From the NCBI GenBank assembly GCA_963796225.1, contig CAWCLK010000008.1, positions 259,929 to 323,928 of the forward strand: a stretch of 64,000 nucleotides of DNA, in the 5' to 3' direction. Of this stretch, positions 54,679 through 63,828 are shown piece by piece. Made by a program: the position numbers and the translations under genes. The DNA comes from CAWCLK01 sp963796225. Its GTDB lineage: Bacteria; Actinomycetota; Nitriliruptoria; Nitriliruptorales; Nitriliruptoraceae. The notes beneath the pieces were generated by a model. The model saw nothing but the letters and a program-made list of their open reading frames with translations. It made no database searches and was not told where the DNA came from. How positions within the stretch are numbered: position 1 is the stretch's first letter; each line of letters starts with the position of its first letter.

Positions 54679-56061
54679 TCAGCGGGGCAGGCGCTCCTGC
54701 AGGTACGCCGAGAGGCGGTCCACCGACACGCGGTCCTGGTGCATCGAGTCGCGCTCGCGCACCGTCACGGCCTTGTCCTCGAGCGAGTCGAAGTCCACGG
54801 TCACGCAGTACGGGGTGCCGACCTCGTCCTGCCGGCGGTACCGACGGCCGATCGCCTGGGTCTCGTCGTAGTCGCTCATCCAGTCGACCTTGACGACGTC
54901 GAAGACCTCGCGCGCCATGGGGACCAGGTCCTCCTTGCGCGACAGCGGCAGCACGGCGACCTTGTAGGGCGCCAGCCGCGGGTCGAGCTGCAGGACCGTG
55001 CGTTCCTGCATCTGTCCCTTGGCGTCGGGCGCCTGCTCGACCCGGTAGGCGTCGATGAGGAAGGCCAGCGTGGCGCGGGTCGCCCCGGCGGCCGGCTCGA
55101 TCACGTACGGCGTGTACCGGTGGTCGTTGGGCTGGTCGTAGTACTCGAGCTTCTCGCCCGACGCCTCGCTGTGGGCCTTGAGGTCGAAGTCCGTGCGGTT
55201 GGCGATGCCCTCGAGCTCGGACCAGCCGAGCGACTCGTCGGCGAAGAAGTACTCGACGTCGACGGTGCGCTTGGCGTAGTGCGACAGCTCGTCGTCGCGG
55301 TGCTCGCGGATGCGCAGGTTCTCGCGACGGATGCCGAGGTCGACGTACCACGCCATGCGTGCGTCGATCCAGTGCTGGTGCCACTCCTCGTCGGTGCCCG
55401 GCTCGACGAAGTACTCCATCTCCATCTGCTCGAACTCGCGCGTGCGGAAGATGAAGTTGCCCGGGGTGATCTCGTTGCGGAAGGACTTGCCGACCTGGGC
55501 GATGCCGAACGGTGGCTTCTTGCGCGAGGACCGCTGGATCGTGGCGAAGTCGACGAACATGCCCTGGGCGGTCTCGGGGCGCATCCACACGACGGCGGAG
55601 TCGTCCTCGAGCGGACCGCTGAAGGTCTTGAACATCAGGTTGAAGTTGCGGGGGTCGCCGAACTTCTGCTCGCCGCAGTTCGGGCAGGTCAGCGTGCCCT
55701 CGGCGGTCTCGGACCCGAGCTGGGCCTCCCGCAGGTGGTCCTCGCGGAACCGGTGGTGGCAGTTCGCGCACTCGACCAGCGGGTCGGCGAAGTTCTCGAG
55801 GTGGCCCGAGGCCTCCCACACCTGCGTGGGGCCGAGGACGGCCTGCTCCATGCCGACGACGTCGTCGCGCATCTGGACCATCGTGCGCCACCACTGGCGC
55901 TTGACGTTCTCCTTGAGCTCGACACCCAGTGGGCCGTAGTCCCACGTCGAACGCACGCCGCCATAGATCTCGGCGGTGGGGAAGATGATCCCCCGGCGCT
56001 TGCACAGCTCGACGATCGTCGCGAGCTCGGTGGTGTTGGTCGGGGTGGGCGTCTCGTCCAT
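54679..56061 (-). CDS. glyS: Glycyl-tRNA synthetase (class II, alpha2 type)
   Basis: A 460-residue enzyme that charges tRNA-Gly. Class II motifs are complete: motif 1 region DYGPLGVELKENVKRQWW, motif 2 KSFRNEITPGNFIFRTREFEQMEMEYF, motif 3 GATRATLAFLIDAY, and a zinc-like CANCHHRF..CPNCGEQKF insertion. The anticodon-binding domain follows (LAPYKVAVLPLSRKEDL). This eukaryote-like dimeric form is the usual one in actinobacteria. The ATG at 56061 starts MDETPTPTNTTELATIVELCKRRG. Its promoter is part of a divergent inverted repeat at 56108-56133. Confidence 0.97.
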   Translation of the reverse strand: MDETPTPTNTTELATIVELCKRRGIIFPTAEIYGGVRSTWDYGPLGVELKENVKRQWWRTMVQMRDDVVGMEQAVLGPTQVWEASGHLENFADPLVECANCHHRFREDHLREAQLGSETAEGTLTCPNCGEQKFGDPRNFNLMFKTFSGPLEDDSAVVWMRPETAQGMFVDFATIQRSSRKKPPFGIAQVGKSFRNEITPGNFIFRTREFEQMEMEYFVEPGTDEEWHQHWIDARMAWYVDLGIRRENLRIREHRDDELSHYAKRTVDVEYFFADESLGWSELEGIANRTDFDLKAHSEASGEKLEYYDQPNDHRYTPYVIEPAAGATRATLAFLIDAYRVEQAPDAKGQMQERTVLQLDPRLAPYKVAVLPLSRKEDLVPMAREVFDVVKVDWMSDYDETQAIGRRYRRQDEVGTPYCVTVDFDSLEDKAVTVRERDSMHQDRVSVDRLSAYLQERLPR

Positions 56062-56107
56062 GGCGGGCTCCTGGCGCCGGTGCGGGCGGGGATCGGCGCG
56101 GCCCGCG

Positions 56108-56133
56108 AGGCTAGCGGGGGCCCCGCCTAGCCT
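56108..56133. promoter_or_regulatory. Divergent promoter inverted repeat (glyS / methyltransferase)
   Basis: AGGCTAGCGGGG and CCCCGCCTAGCCT form a near-perfect inverted repeat with one extra base. Its two ends are the -10 hexamers: TAGCCT on the minus strand (56108-56113) for glyS and TAGCCT on the plus strand (56128-56133) for the methyltransferase. Confidence 0.45.
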
Positions 56134-56163
56134 CGTCCCACGCACGGGTCCGGAAGGCAGACG

Positions 56164-56791
56164 GTGGACGAACCGACACGGTGGCAGCAGCTCGCCGGCG
56201 ACGACGAGGGCGAGGCCTACGCCGCCCGGCTCGCCGCGCGGGCCGCCACCGGCGCTGACATGCACGGTGAGGCCGACCGGGTCGAGGCCGTCCTGCAGGG
56301 ACGCCCCGGCCGGGTCCTCGACGCGGGGTGCGGGACAGGGCGGGTGGCGGTCGAGCTGGCCCGTCGGGGCCACGAGGTGGTCGGCGTGGACGTGGACGCC
56401 TCCATGCTGGCCGTCGCCCGACGGCAGGCGCCCGAGATCGTGTGGCACCAGGCCGACCTCGCCACGTTGCGCCCTGGCCCCGACGGCGTCGGGGACGCCG
56501 TTCGACGTGGTCGTCTGCGCCGGCAACGTGATCCCCCTCCTGGCTGCGGGCACCGAGGCCGAGGCGGTCCGGGCCATGGCGGGGGTCCTGCGGCGGGGCG
56601 GGGCGCTGGTGTGCGGCTTCGGCCTCGACGTGGCCCACCTGCCGCTGGACCACGTGCCGGTCTCGCTGCCCGACTACGACGCCTGGTGCGCGGACGCCGG
56701 CCTGGTGCTGGCCCAGCGCCTCGCGACCTGGGAGGGCGCGCCGTTCGACGACGGCGGGTACCACGTCAGCGTGCACCGTCGCGACCACTAG
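56164..56791 (+). CDS. Class I SAM-dependent methyltransferase, apparent frameshift
   Basis: About 208 residues after joining. Motif I is VLDAGCGTGRVAVELARRGHEVVGVDVDASML with the SAM-binding GxGxG, followed by DLATLRPG. The frame changes at about 56495 where GGGG should be GGG, leading to TPFDVVVCAGNVIPLLAAG (motif IV) and VLRRGGALVCGFGLD (motif VI). The C-terminal part contains the conserved YDAWCADAGLVL. Specific substrate unknown. The TAG stop is the first half of a TAGCGT -10 for the thioesterase gene. Confidence 0.85.
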
Positions 56792-56794
56792 CGT
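56789..56794 (+). promoter_or_regulatory. -10 element TAGCGT for the thioesterase gene
   Basis: TAGCGT overlaps the TAG stop of the methyltransferase, 28 nt before the ATG at 56823. Confidence 0.3.
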
Positions 56795-56822
56795 TCGCGC
56801 ACCCCGGCGACGAGGTGTGACG

Positions 56823-57641
56823 ATGGGCCTGCGAGCACTGGCCGAGGTGACGGCCGTGACGTCTGCCGGCGAGGGACGCTTCACGGCCGAGGCGGGCGAC
56901 GAGGCCAAGATCCCCGGCGGGCTGGTCAACGGCGGCGTGCTGCTGGTGATCGCCGCCCGCGCGCTGGCCGCCGCGACGGGGCGCCCGCACCCGGTCACGA
57001 TCACGGGGCACTACCTCGCCGCCGTGCGCCCCGGCCCCCTGGCGGTGACCACCGAGGTCCTGCGCGAGGGCCGCCACGCGTACGCCCGCGCGCTGGTCCG
57101 GGACGCCGAGGACACGCCCGTGCTGGCGGTGACCGGCACGTTCACCGACCTCGCCAGCGCGACGGGGCTGACACTCGGCGTGGCGGACCTGCCGCCCATG
57201 CCCGACCCGACCCGGACGATCCCGTGGCCGCCCGAGACCGGCGGGGACACCCACGCCCCGAACGTGTTCTCGCTGTTCCGGCACCGTGTCGACCCGGCCG
57301 GCTTCGGGTGGGCCATGGGCGAAGCACCCGGCGACGCCGTGGTCGAGGCGTGGGCCACCCCGGCGGTCGGCGACTGGGACCCGCTGGACCTGCTGGTGCT
57401 GGCCGACGTCTACCCGCCGCCGATCTTCAACGCCGGGGTGCCGTTCGCCTGGGTCCCCACCCTCGAGCTCACCGTGCAGCTGCGTGGCCTGCCGAGCGGG
57501 GACGACCCGGTGGCGTGCCGGTTCTGGACCAGCAGCGTCACCGACGGCTACCTCGAGGAGGACGGCCTGATCCGCGCCGAGGACGGCCGGCTGCTGGCGG
57601 TGTCGCGCCAGCTCGCGCTGGCCCCACGCCCCCGGGACTGA
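56823..57641 (+). CDS. Acyl-CoA thioesterase-like (double hot-dog) protein
   Basis: A 272-residue protein with two hot-dog domains of the TesB/4HBT_3 type. The N-terminal hot-dog has the helix GLVNGGVLLVIAARALAAATG and VTITGHYLAAVRPGPLAV; the C-terminal one has DPLDLLVLADVYPPPIFNAGVPFAWVPTLELTVQLRG with a conserved Asp. Probably hydrolyses an acyl-CoA; substrate unknown. The ATG at 56823 is preferred over a GTG six bases upstream because GAGGTG then lies at a usual distance. The metallo-hydrolase gene follows 2 bp after the stop. Confidence 0.88.
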   Translation: MGLRALAEVTAVTSAGEGRFTAEAGDEAKIPGGLVNGGVLLVIAARALAAATGRPHPVTITGHYLAAVRPGPLAVTTEVLREGRHAYARALVRDAEDTPVLAVTGTFTDLASATGLTLGVADLPPMPDPTRTIPWPPETGGDTHAPNVFSLFRHRVDPAGFGWAMGEAPGDAVVEAWATPAVGDWDPLDLLVLADVYPPPIFNAGVPFAWVPTLELTVQLRGLPSGDDPVACRFWTSSVTDGYLEEDGLIRAEDGRLLAVSRQLALAPRPRD

Positions 57642-57643
57642 CC

Positions 57644-58484
57644 ATGGCCCTGACCGCCGCCGGCTTCGTCGAGGTCGCCGACCGCGTCTGGGTCGGTCGG
57701 TACGAGCCCTGCGCCGTCAACGTCACCGTCGTCGACGGCGAGGCGGGGCGGGTCGTGGTCGACACGCGCGGTACGGCCGAGGAGGGCCGCGAGCTCGCGC
57801 GCGACCTCGCCCGGCTCGGGGCCCGCGACGTCGTGGCCGTGCTCAACACCCACGCCCACTTCGACCACACGTTCGGGAACGTGGCGTTCCCGGGCGTGGC
57901 GATCTGGGGTCACCGCCGCGTCGCCGAGCTGCTGGGCGACGACGAGGCCATGGCGAGCCCGGATCGAACAGCTCGCGACCTGGTACCCGGACCCCGACGG
58001 GCTGCGCACCACACCACGGGTGCCGCCGACCCGGACCTTCGAGCACGAGGCCACGCTGGACCTCGGTGACCGGCGGCTGGTGCTGCGGTTCCTCGGCCGC
58101 GGCCACACCGACCACGACACGGTGGTCGACCTGCCCGACGACGACCTCGTGCTGGCCGGCGACCTGGTCGAGGAGGCCGGTCCCCCGGTCTTCGGGGACG
58201 CCCACCCGTTCGCCTGGCCGAGCACCATCGGAGTGCTGCTCGGACTGGGACGCCGCACCGTGGTCCCGGGGCACGGCACGGCCGTGGACGCCGCGTTCGT
58301 CCGGGACCAGCACGACGACCTCGCGGGACTGGCGCAGGTGCTGGCGGCCGGCCTGACGGGCGCGATGGCCCGCGAGGAGGTGCTGTCGTCCAGCCCCTTC
58401 GACCCCGACACGACCGCCGTGGCGCTGTCACGCGCCCCGCACGACCCGGACGCCCCGTCAGCCAGCACTCGCCGGCGCTGGTGA
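57644..58484 (+). CDS. Metallo-beta-lactamase-fold hydrolase, apparent frameshift
   Basis: About 279 residues after joining. The metal motif is NTHAHFDHTFGN (HxHxDH) near residue 67, then GRGHTDHDTVVDLP (His) and LVLAGDLVEEAGPP (Asp), and VVPGHGTAVD with the last His. The frame changes at about 57960 (AGCCCGG, one C too many), joining AMAS to RIEQLATWYPDPDG. It is co-transcribed with the thioesterase. Could hydrolyse a thioester or lactone. Its 3' end overlaps the L,D-transpeptidase gene by 27 bp tail to tail. Confidence 0.86.
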
Positions 58485-59999
58485 CGGCGGTCCGAAGCCG
58501 CTGTCGACGGACACGACGACGGTCCCGGTCTCGACCAGGTCGTAGAGCGCGATGACGTCGGCGTTGGTCATGCGGACACAGCCGTGGGACGCGGCCCGTC
58601 CGATGGAGGCCTCGTTGGCCGTGCCGTGGAAGCGGATGAGGGTGTCGTAGCCGCCCTGGTACCAGTTGAGTGCCCGCAGCCCGAGCGGGTTGTGCGGACC
58701 GGGCCCGATCTCCCGCGGCATGTCCTTGCCCCAGCCGTCCGGCGAGGAGTTGTGCCAGGTGGGTTCGAAGCGCTTCACCCCGATGGTGAACATGCCGGTG
58801 GGGGTGGCGTGGCCGGAGGTGCCCACGGCGACGTCCCACGTGCGCACGGTCGTGCCGTTGCGGACCAGGTCGACCTGACGGTCGGCCTGGCGCACCAGCA
58901 GCACCTCGTCGAAGTCGGCCGTCGTCACGTCGGGCTGGGTGGTGTGCAGTTCGAGGTCGACGCGGTCGGACTGGCCGTGCAGGGCGTCCTGCAGGCGGGC
59001 GATGGCTTCCTGGTGGTCGACGGCGAGCCCGGTCTCCCCCGGCGTGGAGGCGAACCCCCCGGTCGGCGTCCAGGAAAGCTGGGCGTCGTGGGCAGTGACC
59101 TCGTGGGGTTCGACGACCTCGTCGACGACCTCGTGCACGGCGTCGTCGGTGATCGCGAGGGCCACGTCGGCGGTCGTCGCCCCGTGGGCGTCCAGCAGGG
59201 CCTGGCCGTTGTGGGTGGCGCCGAGCTCGCGGGGGGTGACGGAGCGTTCGGTGTCCTCGAGTGCCAGCGTCACGGGGCGGTCCAGCACGGCGTCGACGGC
59301 GGTGCGGACCTCGTCGGCGACGCCTCGGGCGGCCTCGGTCGTCAGGCCGGGCTGCCAGGACTCGACCGGCAGCTCGACGGGTGCGGTGGACCGTGCAGCG
59401 ATGGCGTCGCGGATGGCGGCCGCGGCCGCGTCGCGGACGACCCGGCGCCCCGTGGTGGCCTCGCCGACGTGGATGCCGTCCTCGGTCCAGGCCAGTGTCG
59501 CGTCGGTCGGGGCGTGGTCGACCTCGCGTGCCGCCGTGCGGACGAACTGGGCAAGCGGCGCGTCGGGGACGTCGAGGGTGACGTCCAGGGCGCCCGCGGA
59601 GCTGCCCAGGAACCGCACCATGGCCAGGTCGACCAGGCCCGCCGAGGCCGTGCGGTCGAAGGCCGTCTGCACGATCCGCGAGACGTCGCTGGAGGCGCCC
59701 AGCGCCCGGGGGGTGGTCGACCAGCGCTGGTCGTCGTGGACGAGCACGACCTCCCGGTCGAGGTCCGCGGCGACCTGGTCGCGTGCGGCGGCCTCGGCCT
59801 GGTCGACGGTCAGTCCCCCCACGTCGACGCCGGCGACGGTGGTCCCGGGAAGCAGTCGCTGCTCCTCGCGCAGGCCGGTGCCCCACGCCATGGTCGCCAG
59901 GACCACGACGAGCAGGCTGGCGGTCAGCACCACGCCGGCGGCGGAGACCACGAGGGTGCGTGCGGAGAACCGCCGCAGCGGTGCGAAGAGATCGATCAT
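58458..59999 (-). CDS. L,D-transpeptidase with PG-binding domains
   Basis: A 513-residue envelope enzyme that makes 3-3 peptidoglycan cross-links. An N-terminal membrane anchor (TLVVSAAGVVLTASLLVVVLA) is followed by two peptidoglycan-binding-4-type repeats (LPGTTVAGVDVGGLTVDQAEAA and later ITDDAVHEVVDEV regions) and the YkuD catalytic domain. Active-site motif: RFHGTANEASIGRAASHGCVRMTNADVIALYDLV, with His and the nucleophilic Cys in SHGCVRM. The domain order is the type common in actinobacteria and firmicutes. The stop overlaps the convergent MBL gene. Confidence 0.94.
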   Translation of the reverse strand: MIDLFAPLRRFSARTLVVSAAGVVLTASLLVVVLATMAWGTGLREEQRLLPGTTVAGVDVGGLTVDQAEAAARDQVAADLDREVVLVHDDQRWSTTPRALGASSDVSRIVQTAFDRTASAGLVDLAMVRFLGSSAGALDVTLDVPDAPLAQFVRTAAREVDHAPTDATLAWTEDGIHVGEATTGRRVVRDAAAAAIRDAIAARSTAPVELPVESWQPGLTTEAARGVADEVRTAVDAVLDRPVTLALEDTERSVTPRELGATHNGQALLDAHGATTADVALAITDDAVHEVVDEVVEPHEVTAHDAQLSWTPTGGFASTPGETGLAVDHQEAIARLQDALHGQSDRVDLELHTTQPDVTTADFDEVLLVRQADRQVDLVRNGTTVRTWDVAVGTSGHATPTGMFTIGVKRFEPTWHNSSPDGWGKDMPREIGPGPHNPLGLRALNWYQGGYDTLIRFHGTANEASIGRAASHGCVRMTNADVIALYDLVETGTVVVSVDSGFGPPSPAPASAG

Positions 60000-60036
60000 G
60001 CCCCGTGTTCCCCCTGGATGGATCGCGCGGAGACCG

Positions 60037-60042
60037 AGGCTA
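60037..60042 (-). promoter_or_regulatory. -10 element TAGCCT for the L,D-transpeptidase gene
   Basis: TAGCCT on the minus strand, 37 nt before the ATG at 59999; GGGGGAA lies between. Confidence 0.4.
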
Positions 60043-60106
60043 TCGGCCGCGGTCGACCCCGCGCGGGGGTCGAGCGGACACGGCCGCCAGGCGGGCACCC
60101 CACGGC

Positions 60107-60112
60107 TACCGT
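60107..60112 (+). promoter_or_regulatory. -10 element TACCGT for deoC
   Basis: TACCGT 35 nt before the GTG at 60148, divergent from the transpeptidase promoter. Confidence 0.35.
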
Positions 60113-60147
60113 GGGAGCACGTCCCCCTCGACCCACCGAGCCTCCTC

Positions 60148-61107
60148 GTGTCCGTCGCCGTCCCCCACGACCACCCCGTCATCGCCGACGCCACCGCGTC
60201 CGAACAGGCGCTGCGACGCTTCCTGCACGGCCTGCCCGGTGTGGACCAGGTCGGCCTCGAAGCCCGAGCTGACGCCCTGGCGACCCGCTCGATCAAGAAG
60301 GGCGCCAAGCGCCACGCCATCGACCTCGCGATCGCGATGACCGACCTGACCACCCTCGAGGGGGCCGACACCGCCGGCAAGGTGCGCGCCCTGTGCGCCA
60401 AGGGCATGCGCCCCGACGCCACCGACCCGACGGTGCCCGCCGTCGCCGCGATCTGCGTCTACCCCGATCTCGTCGCCACCGCCGTCGAGGCCCTGCAGGG
60501 CAGCGGTGTGCAGGTGGCCTCGGTCGCGACGGCGTTCCCCTCCGGCCGGTCGTCGTTGGAGGTCAAGCTCGCCGACACGCGACTGGCCGTCGAGGCCGGC
60601 GCCGGCGAGGTCGACATGGTCATCGACCGCGGGGCGTTCCTGTCCGGGCAGTACGGGCGGGTCGCGGACGAGATCGTGCAGGTCAAGGAGGCCTGCGGGG
60701 ACGCCCACCTCAAGGTCATCCTCGAGACCGGCGAGCTGGCCACCTACGACAACGTGCGGCGCGCGTCGTGGCTGGCGCTGGCCGCCGGTGCCGACGTGAT
60801 CAAGACCTCCACCGGCAAGGTGAACCCGGCCGCCACACGTCCGGTGACGCTGCTGATGCTGCAGGCGGTGCGCGACTTCCACCGCCTCACCGGGCTGGCG
60901 CGGGGCGTCAAGGCCGCCGGCGGCATCCGCACCACCAAGGACGCCATCCGCTACCTGGTCCTGGTCAACGAGACCGTCGGCCCCGACTGGCTCACCCCGG
61001 ACCGCTTCCGCTTCGGCGCCTCCAGCCTGCTCGACGACCTGCTCATGCAGCGCCAGAAGCAGGCGACGGGGCGGTACTGGTCGCACGACTACGTGCCGAT
61101 CGCCTGA
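60148..61107 (+). CDS. deoC: Deoxyribose-phosphate aldolase
   Basis: A 319-residue class I aldolase that splits 2-deoxyribose 5-phosphate into glyceraldehyde 3-phosphate and acetaldehyde. Features: AICVYPDLVATAVEAL, VASVATAFPSGRSSLEVKLADTRLAVEAGAGEVDMVIDRGAFL, LKVILETGEL and the Schiff-base lysine in ADVIKTSTGKVNPAAT, then GVKAAGGIRTTKDAI with the second lysine. It has the longer N-terminus (about 80 extra residues) of the actinobacterial/eukaryotic-like group. The GTG at 60148 is the first start after the promoter. Role: deoxynucleoside catabolism. Confidence 0.95.
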   Translation: MSVAVPHDHPVIADATASEQALRRFLHGLPGVDQVGLEARADALATRSIKKGAKRHAIDLAIAMTDLTTLEGADTAGKVRALCAKGMRPDATDPTVPAVAAICVYPDLVATAVEALQGSGVQVASVATAFPSGRSSLEVKLADTRLAVEAGAGEVDMVIDRGAFLSGQYGRVADEIVQVKEACGDAHLKVILETGELATYDNVRRASWLALAAGADVIKTSTGKVNPAATRPVTLLMLQAVRDFHRLTGLARGVKAAGGIRTTKDAIRYLVLVNETVGPDWLTPDRFRFGASSLLDDLLMQRQKQATGRYWSHDYVPIA

Positions 61108-61399
61108 CCTCTCGGCCGCCCCTTCCGGCGAGGCATCTCCGTGCCGGGGCGCCGACAGCCGCCGCGCAGGGCAGCCGGGGCGCGTCCGCGGACGCGGTTC
61201 GCCGCTCACAGTCGTGAGACCCCGACGGTCCGTGACCGCTTCCCCACACCCGCTCGACAGTCCCCGTTGCGGGGTGCGACACGAGGTCGCACGAGTTGAG
61301 TGATTGCATCGATTGGAGGTCGATGATGTCGACGATGTAGTCCGGGTCCGTGCTCGATGGCCTGTCCCCAGCCTGACGTGCGTTGCCGGTAACGGCGGG
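61108..61399. other. Non-coding stretch with three small hairpins upstream of the intron
   Basis: No credible gene. Visible structures: CTCAC-AGTC-GTGAG (61205-61218), CCCCG-TTG-CGGGG (61262-61274) and GTGCGAC-ACGAG-GTCGCAC (61274-61292). A SacII-like palindromic segment GCGTCCGCGGAC at 61182-61193 recurs at 63862-63873 beyond the intron. The stretch is the 5' exon side of the intron. Confidence 0.5.
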
Positions 61400-61915
61400 G
61401 TGCGAAGCTCAGGTGATCAAGCCCAAGGGCTGCCGTTCCATCCGGTGGCCACAGGCGAAGGGGAAGACCGGACGGGTGAAGCGATGAACCCTCGATGATG
61501 CCTCGTCAGGCGGAACCCTCGCCGGTGGGATGTTGCAGGTGGGGTCCAGGGACTGGCCGCTGGGAAGCGGCGGGTGCCGACCGGAGACGTCGTTTCCGGT
61601 CGGGTGAGCACCACCGTCCTCGGGGTAGAGAGGGCACCCATCCCGGTCGTGTCTTGCTCGTGTGGAACGTGGCAACCCCGTTGGGGTCCGGCACGCCGTC
61701 GGCGTGGCCGGTAAGCCGACCGCGAGGAAGGCCCAACTCCTCAGCGGGCACAGGATGACCCAGAAGCGAATGCCGGCATGCCGAAAGGCGACGGGAAACC
61801 GCAGACAGGTAGGCGTCGGCCTCCACCGGCGCGTCGGCGGATAACCGGCCGGATACGGGCTGATGCCCGACCCGAAAGGGTGCTGACGGGAGTCAGGTGA
61901 GCCTGTGGAGAGAAC

Positions 61916-63755
61916 GTGACGACGACGCTGGAACCGACGGACAAGTTGGACGCCGCCACGACGCCGCCCTTCGGGGCGGCGGGTGTGGTGGTGAACGGAC
62001 CCGAGGACGAGGTCCTCGACTGGCATGCGATCGACTGGCGTGCGGTCGAGGATGACGTACGGCGGCTGCGGCAGCAGGATCTTCACGGCATCGCAGGCGG
62101 GGGACCTCAAGCAGGTCCGCAACCTGCAGAAGTTGATGCTGCGCTCGCGCGCGAACACGCTGCTCAGCGTGCGGCGGGTGACGGAGCGCAATGCTGGCCG
62201 CTTGACGGCGGGCATCGACGGGCAGGTCGGTGCTGACTGCCCGCGGCCAAGGCGGAACTGGTCGACTGGGTGCATGACCAGTCGAGCCGTCGTGGTCGCC
62301 CGTGCCGGTCAGGCGGGTGTTCATCCCGAAGGCAGGCGGCAAGCAGCGCCCGCTCGGGATTCCCGGTGATCGCGGACCGTGTGCTGCAAGCACGCGTGGT
62401 CAACGCACTGGAGCCCGAGTGGGAGGCACGGTTCGAGCCGAGGTCCTATGGCTTCCGGCCGGGCCGTGGCTGTCATGACGCGATCGAGCGCGATCTACCG
62501 GACGTTGAAGGGCACGAACCCGCAAGCGCATGTGGGTGCTGGACGCGGATCTGGCGGCGGCGTTCGACCGCATCGACCATGACCACCTGCTGGCCGCGCT
62601 CGGCACGTTCCCCGCGCGGGGACTGGTCGAGCAGTGGCTGAAGGCCGGGGTGGTCGACAAGGGTCGTCTCGCCGCGACCGAGGAGGGCACCCCGCAAGGC
62701 GGGGTGATCAGCCCGTTGCTGCTCAACATCGCCCTGCACGGGATGGAGCAGGCCGCCGGGGTCCGATACTGGCAGCCGGACACCGATGGTGCCGGCATCG
62801 CGCAGAGGCTCCCCGGTGCTGATCCGATACGCCGACGACTTCGTCGTGCTCTGCCACACCCGTGAGCAGGCCGAACGAGGTCAAGGCGCGGCTTGCCGCA
62901 GTGGCTGGCGCCCAGAGGGCTGGCCTTCAACGAGGACAAGACCGCGTCGTTCACCTCGACGACGGCTTCGACTTCCTGGGGTTCAACGTCCGCCGCTACG
63001 ACGGCAAGCTGCTGATCAAGCCGAGCCAAGGCGGCGGTGAGACGGATCCGGGAACGGCTGCGCACCGAGATGCGAGCCCTGCGTGGGGCACAACGCTGCG
63101 GCGGTGCTCGCGCAAGATCAACCCGATCGTGCGGGGGTGGTCGGCCTACTACCGGACGGTGGTGTCCAGCGACGTGTTCACCGCGCTGGACGACTACCTG
63201 TGGAGGCTCACCTACAAGTGGGCCAAACACAGCCACCCGAACAAGCCGAGGAACTGGGTCATCGCCCGGTACTTCGGCCGGTTCAACACGTCCCGGCAGG
63301 ACCGGTGGGTGTTCGGCGACCGCGACAGCGGCGCCTACCTGCTCAAGTTCTCCTGGACCAAGATCGTCCGGCACCCGATGGTCAAGGGCACGGCGTCACC
63401 CGACGATCCCGCCCTGGCCGACTACTGGGCCGAGCGACGCGCGCAAGGGACCCACCGCTCCCGGTGGGCCGCGCCACCCTGCGCCTGCTACAGGCACAGA
63501 ACGGCCGCTGCCCGCTGTGCGGCGGGCTCCTCCTGCACGCCGACCACGCGCCACAGAAGCCCACGCGAGTGGGAACAGTGGCTCACGGTCACCCGCACCG
63601 CGATGACCAAGCACCACATCATCCCGGACGGGCCGCCCGGAACAGCGGACGAGACCCGTCTCACCCATGCCCACTGCCACCGTCGGCACCGCGCCGACAA
63701 CGGCACCAGCACCACATCAGCACTGCCCGCCCGCGAGCCCCCGAGGCTTGCTTGA
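61916..63755 (+). CDS. ltrA: Intron-encoded reverse transcriptase-maturase-HNH protein, about 17 apparent frameshifts
   Basis: Joined, about 610 residues. In order: N-terminal RT-0/1 (IFTASQAGDLKQVRNLQKLMLRS), RT-2/3 (VFIPKAGGKQRPLGIP; RSYGFRPGRGCHDAI), RT-4 (WVLDADLAAAFDRIDHDHLL), GTPQGGVISPLLLNI, the catalytic LIRYADDFVVLC, RT-7 (VHLDDGFDFLGFNVRRY), maturase domain X (INPIVRGWSAYYRTVVS) and a C-terminal HNH endonuclease (CPLCGGLLLHADH; HHIIPDG; HAHCHRRH). The GTG at 61916 follows GGAGAGA. Frame changes occur near 62077, 62233, 62250, 62310, 62365, 62482, 62525, 62811, 62872, 62900, 62942, 63030, 63084, 63113, 63445, 63462 and 63556. As given, no functional protein can be made. Confidence 0.82.
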
Positions 63756-63787
63756 GCCGGGTGCGGTGAAAGCCGCACGCCCGGTTC
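63754..63787 (+). ncRNA. Group II intron domain V
   Basis: A 34-nt hairpin beginning GAGCCGGGTGCGG, with a GAAA-type tetraloop region and ending CCCGGTTC, plus the catalytic AGC triad near the 5' side. This is the most conserved part of the ribozyme. It overlaps the stop codon of the maturase frame by two bases. Confidence 0.88.
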
Positions 63788-63828
63788 TGAGGGGGCCGGG
63801 ACGCAGCAATGCGTCCCGGCTACCCGAC

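Larger units (their letters stand above)
61400..63828 (+). mobile_element. Group II intron
   Basis: A self-splicing retroelement of about 2.43 kb. The 5' end shows the consensus GTGCG at 61400. About 500 nt of structured RNA (domains I-III) precede an intron-encoded protein in domain IV. Domain V is a canonical 34-mer at 63754-63787 and domain VI follows (CCGGGACGC/GCGTCCCGG stem, 63796-63819) with a candidate branch-point A at 63822, seven bases before the 3' end CTACCCGAC (63828). RNA elements look complete, so only the protein is damaged. The exons join as ...GGTAACGGCGG/CGGGGCTGC.... The exact structural subclass is not assigned. Confidence 0.88.
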
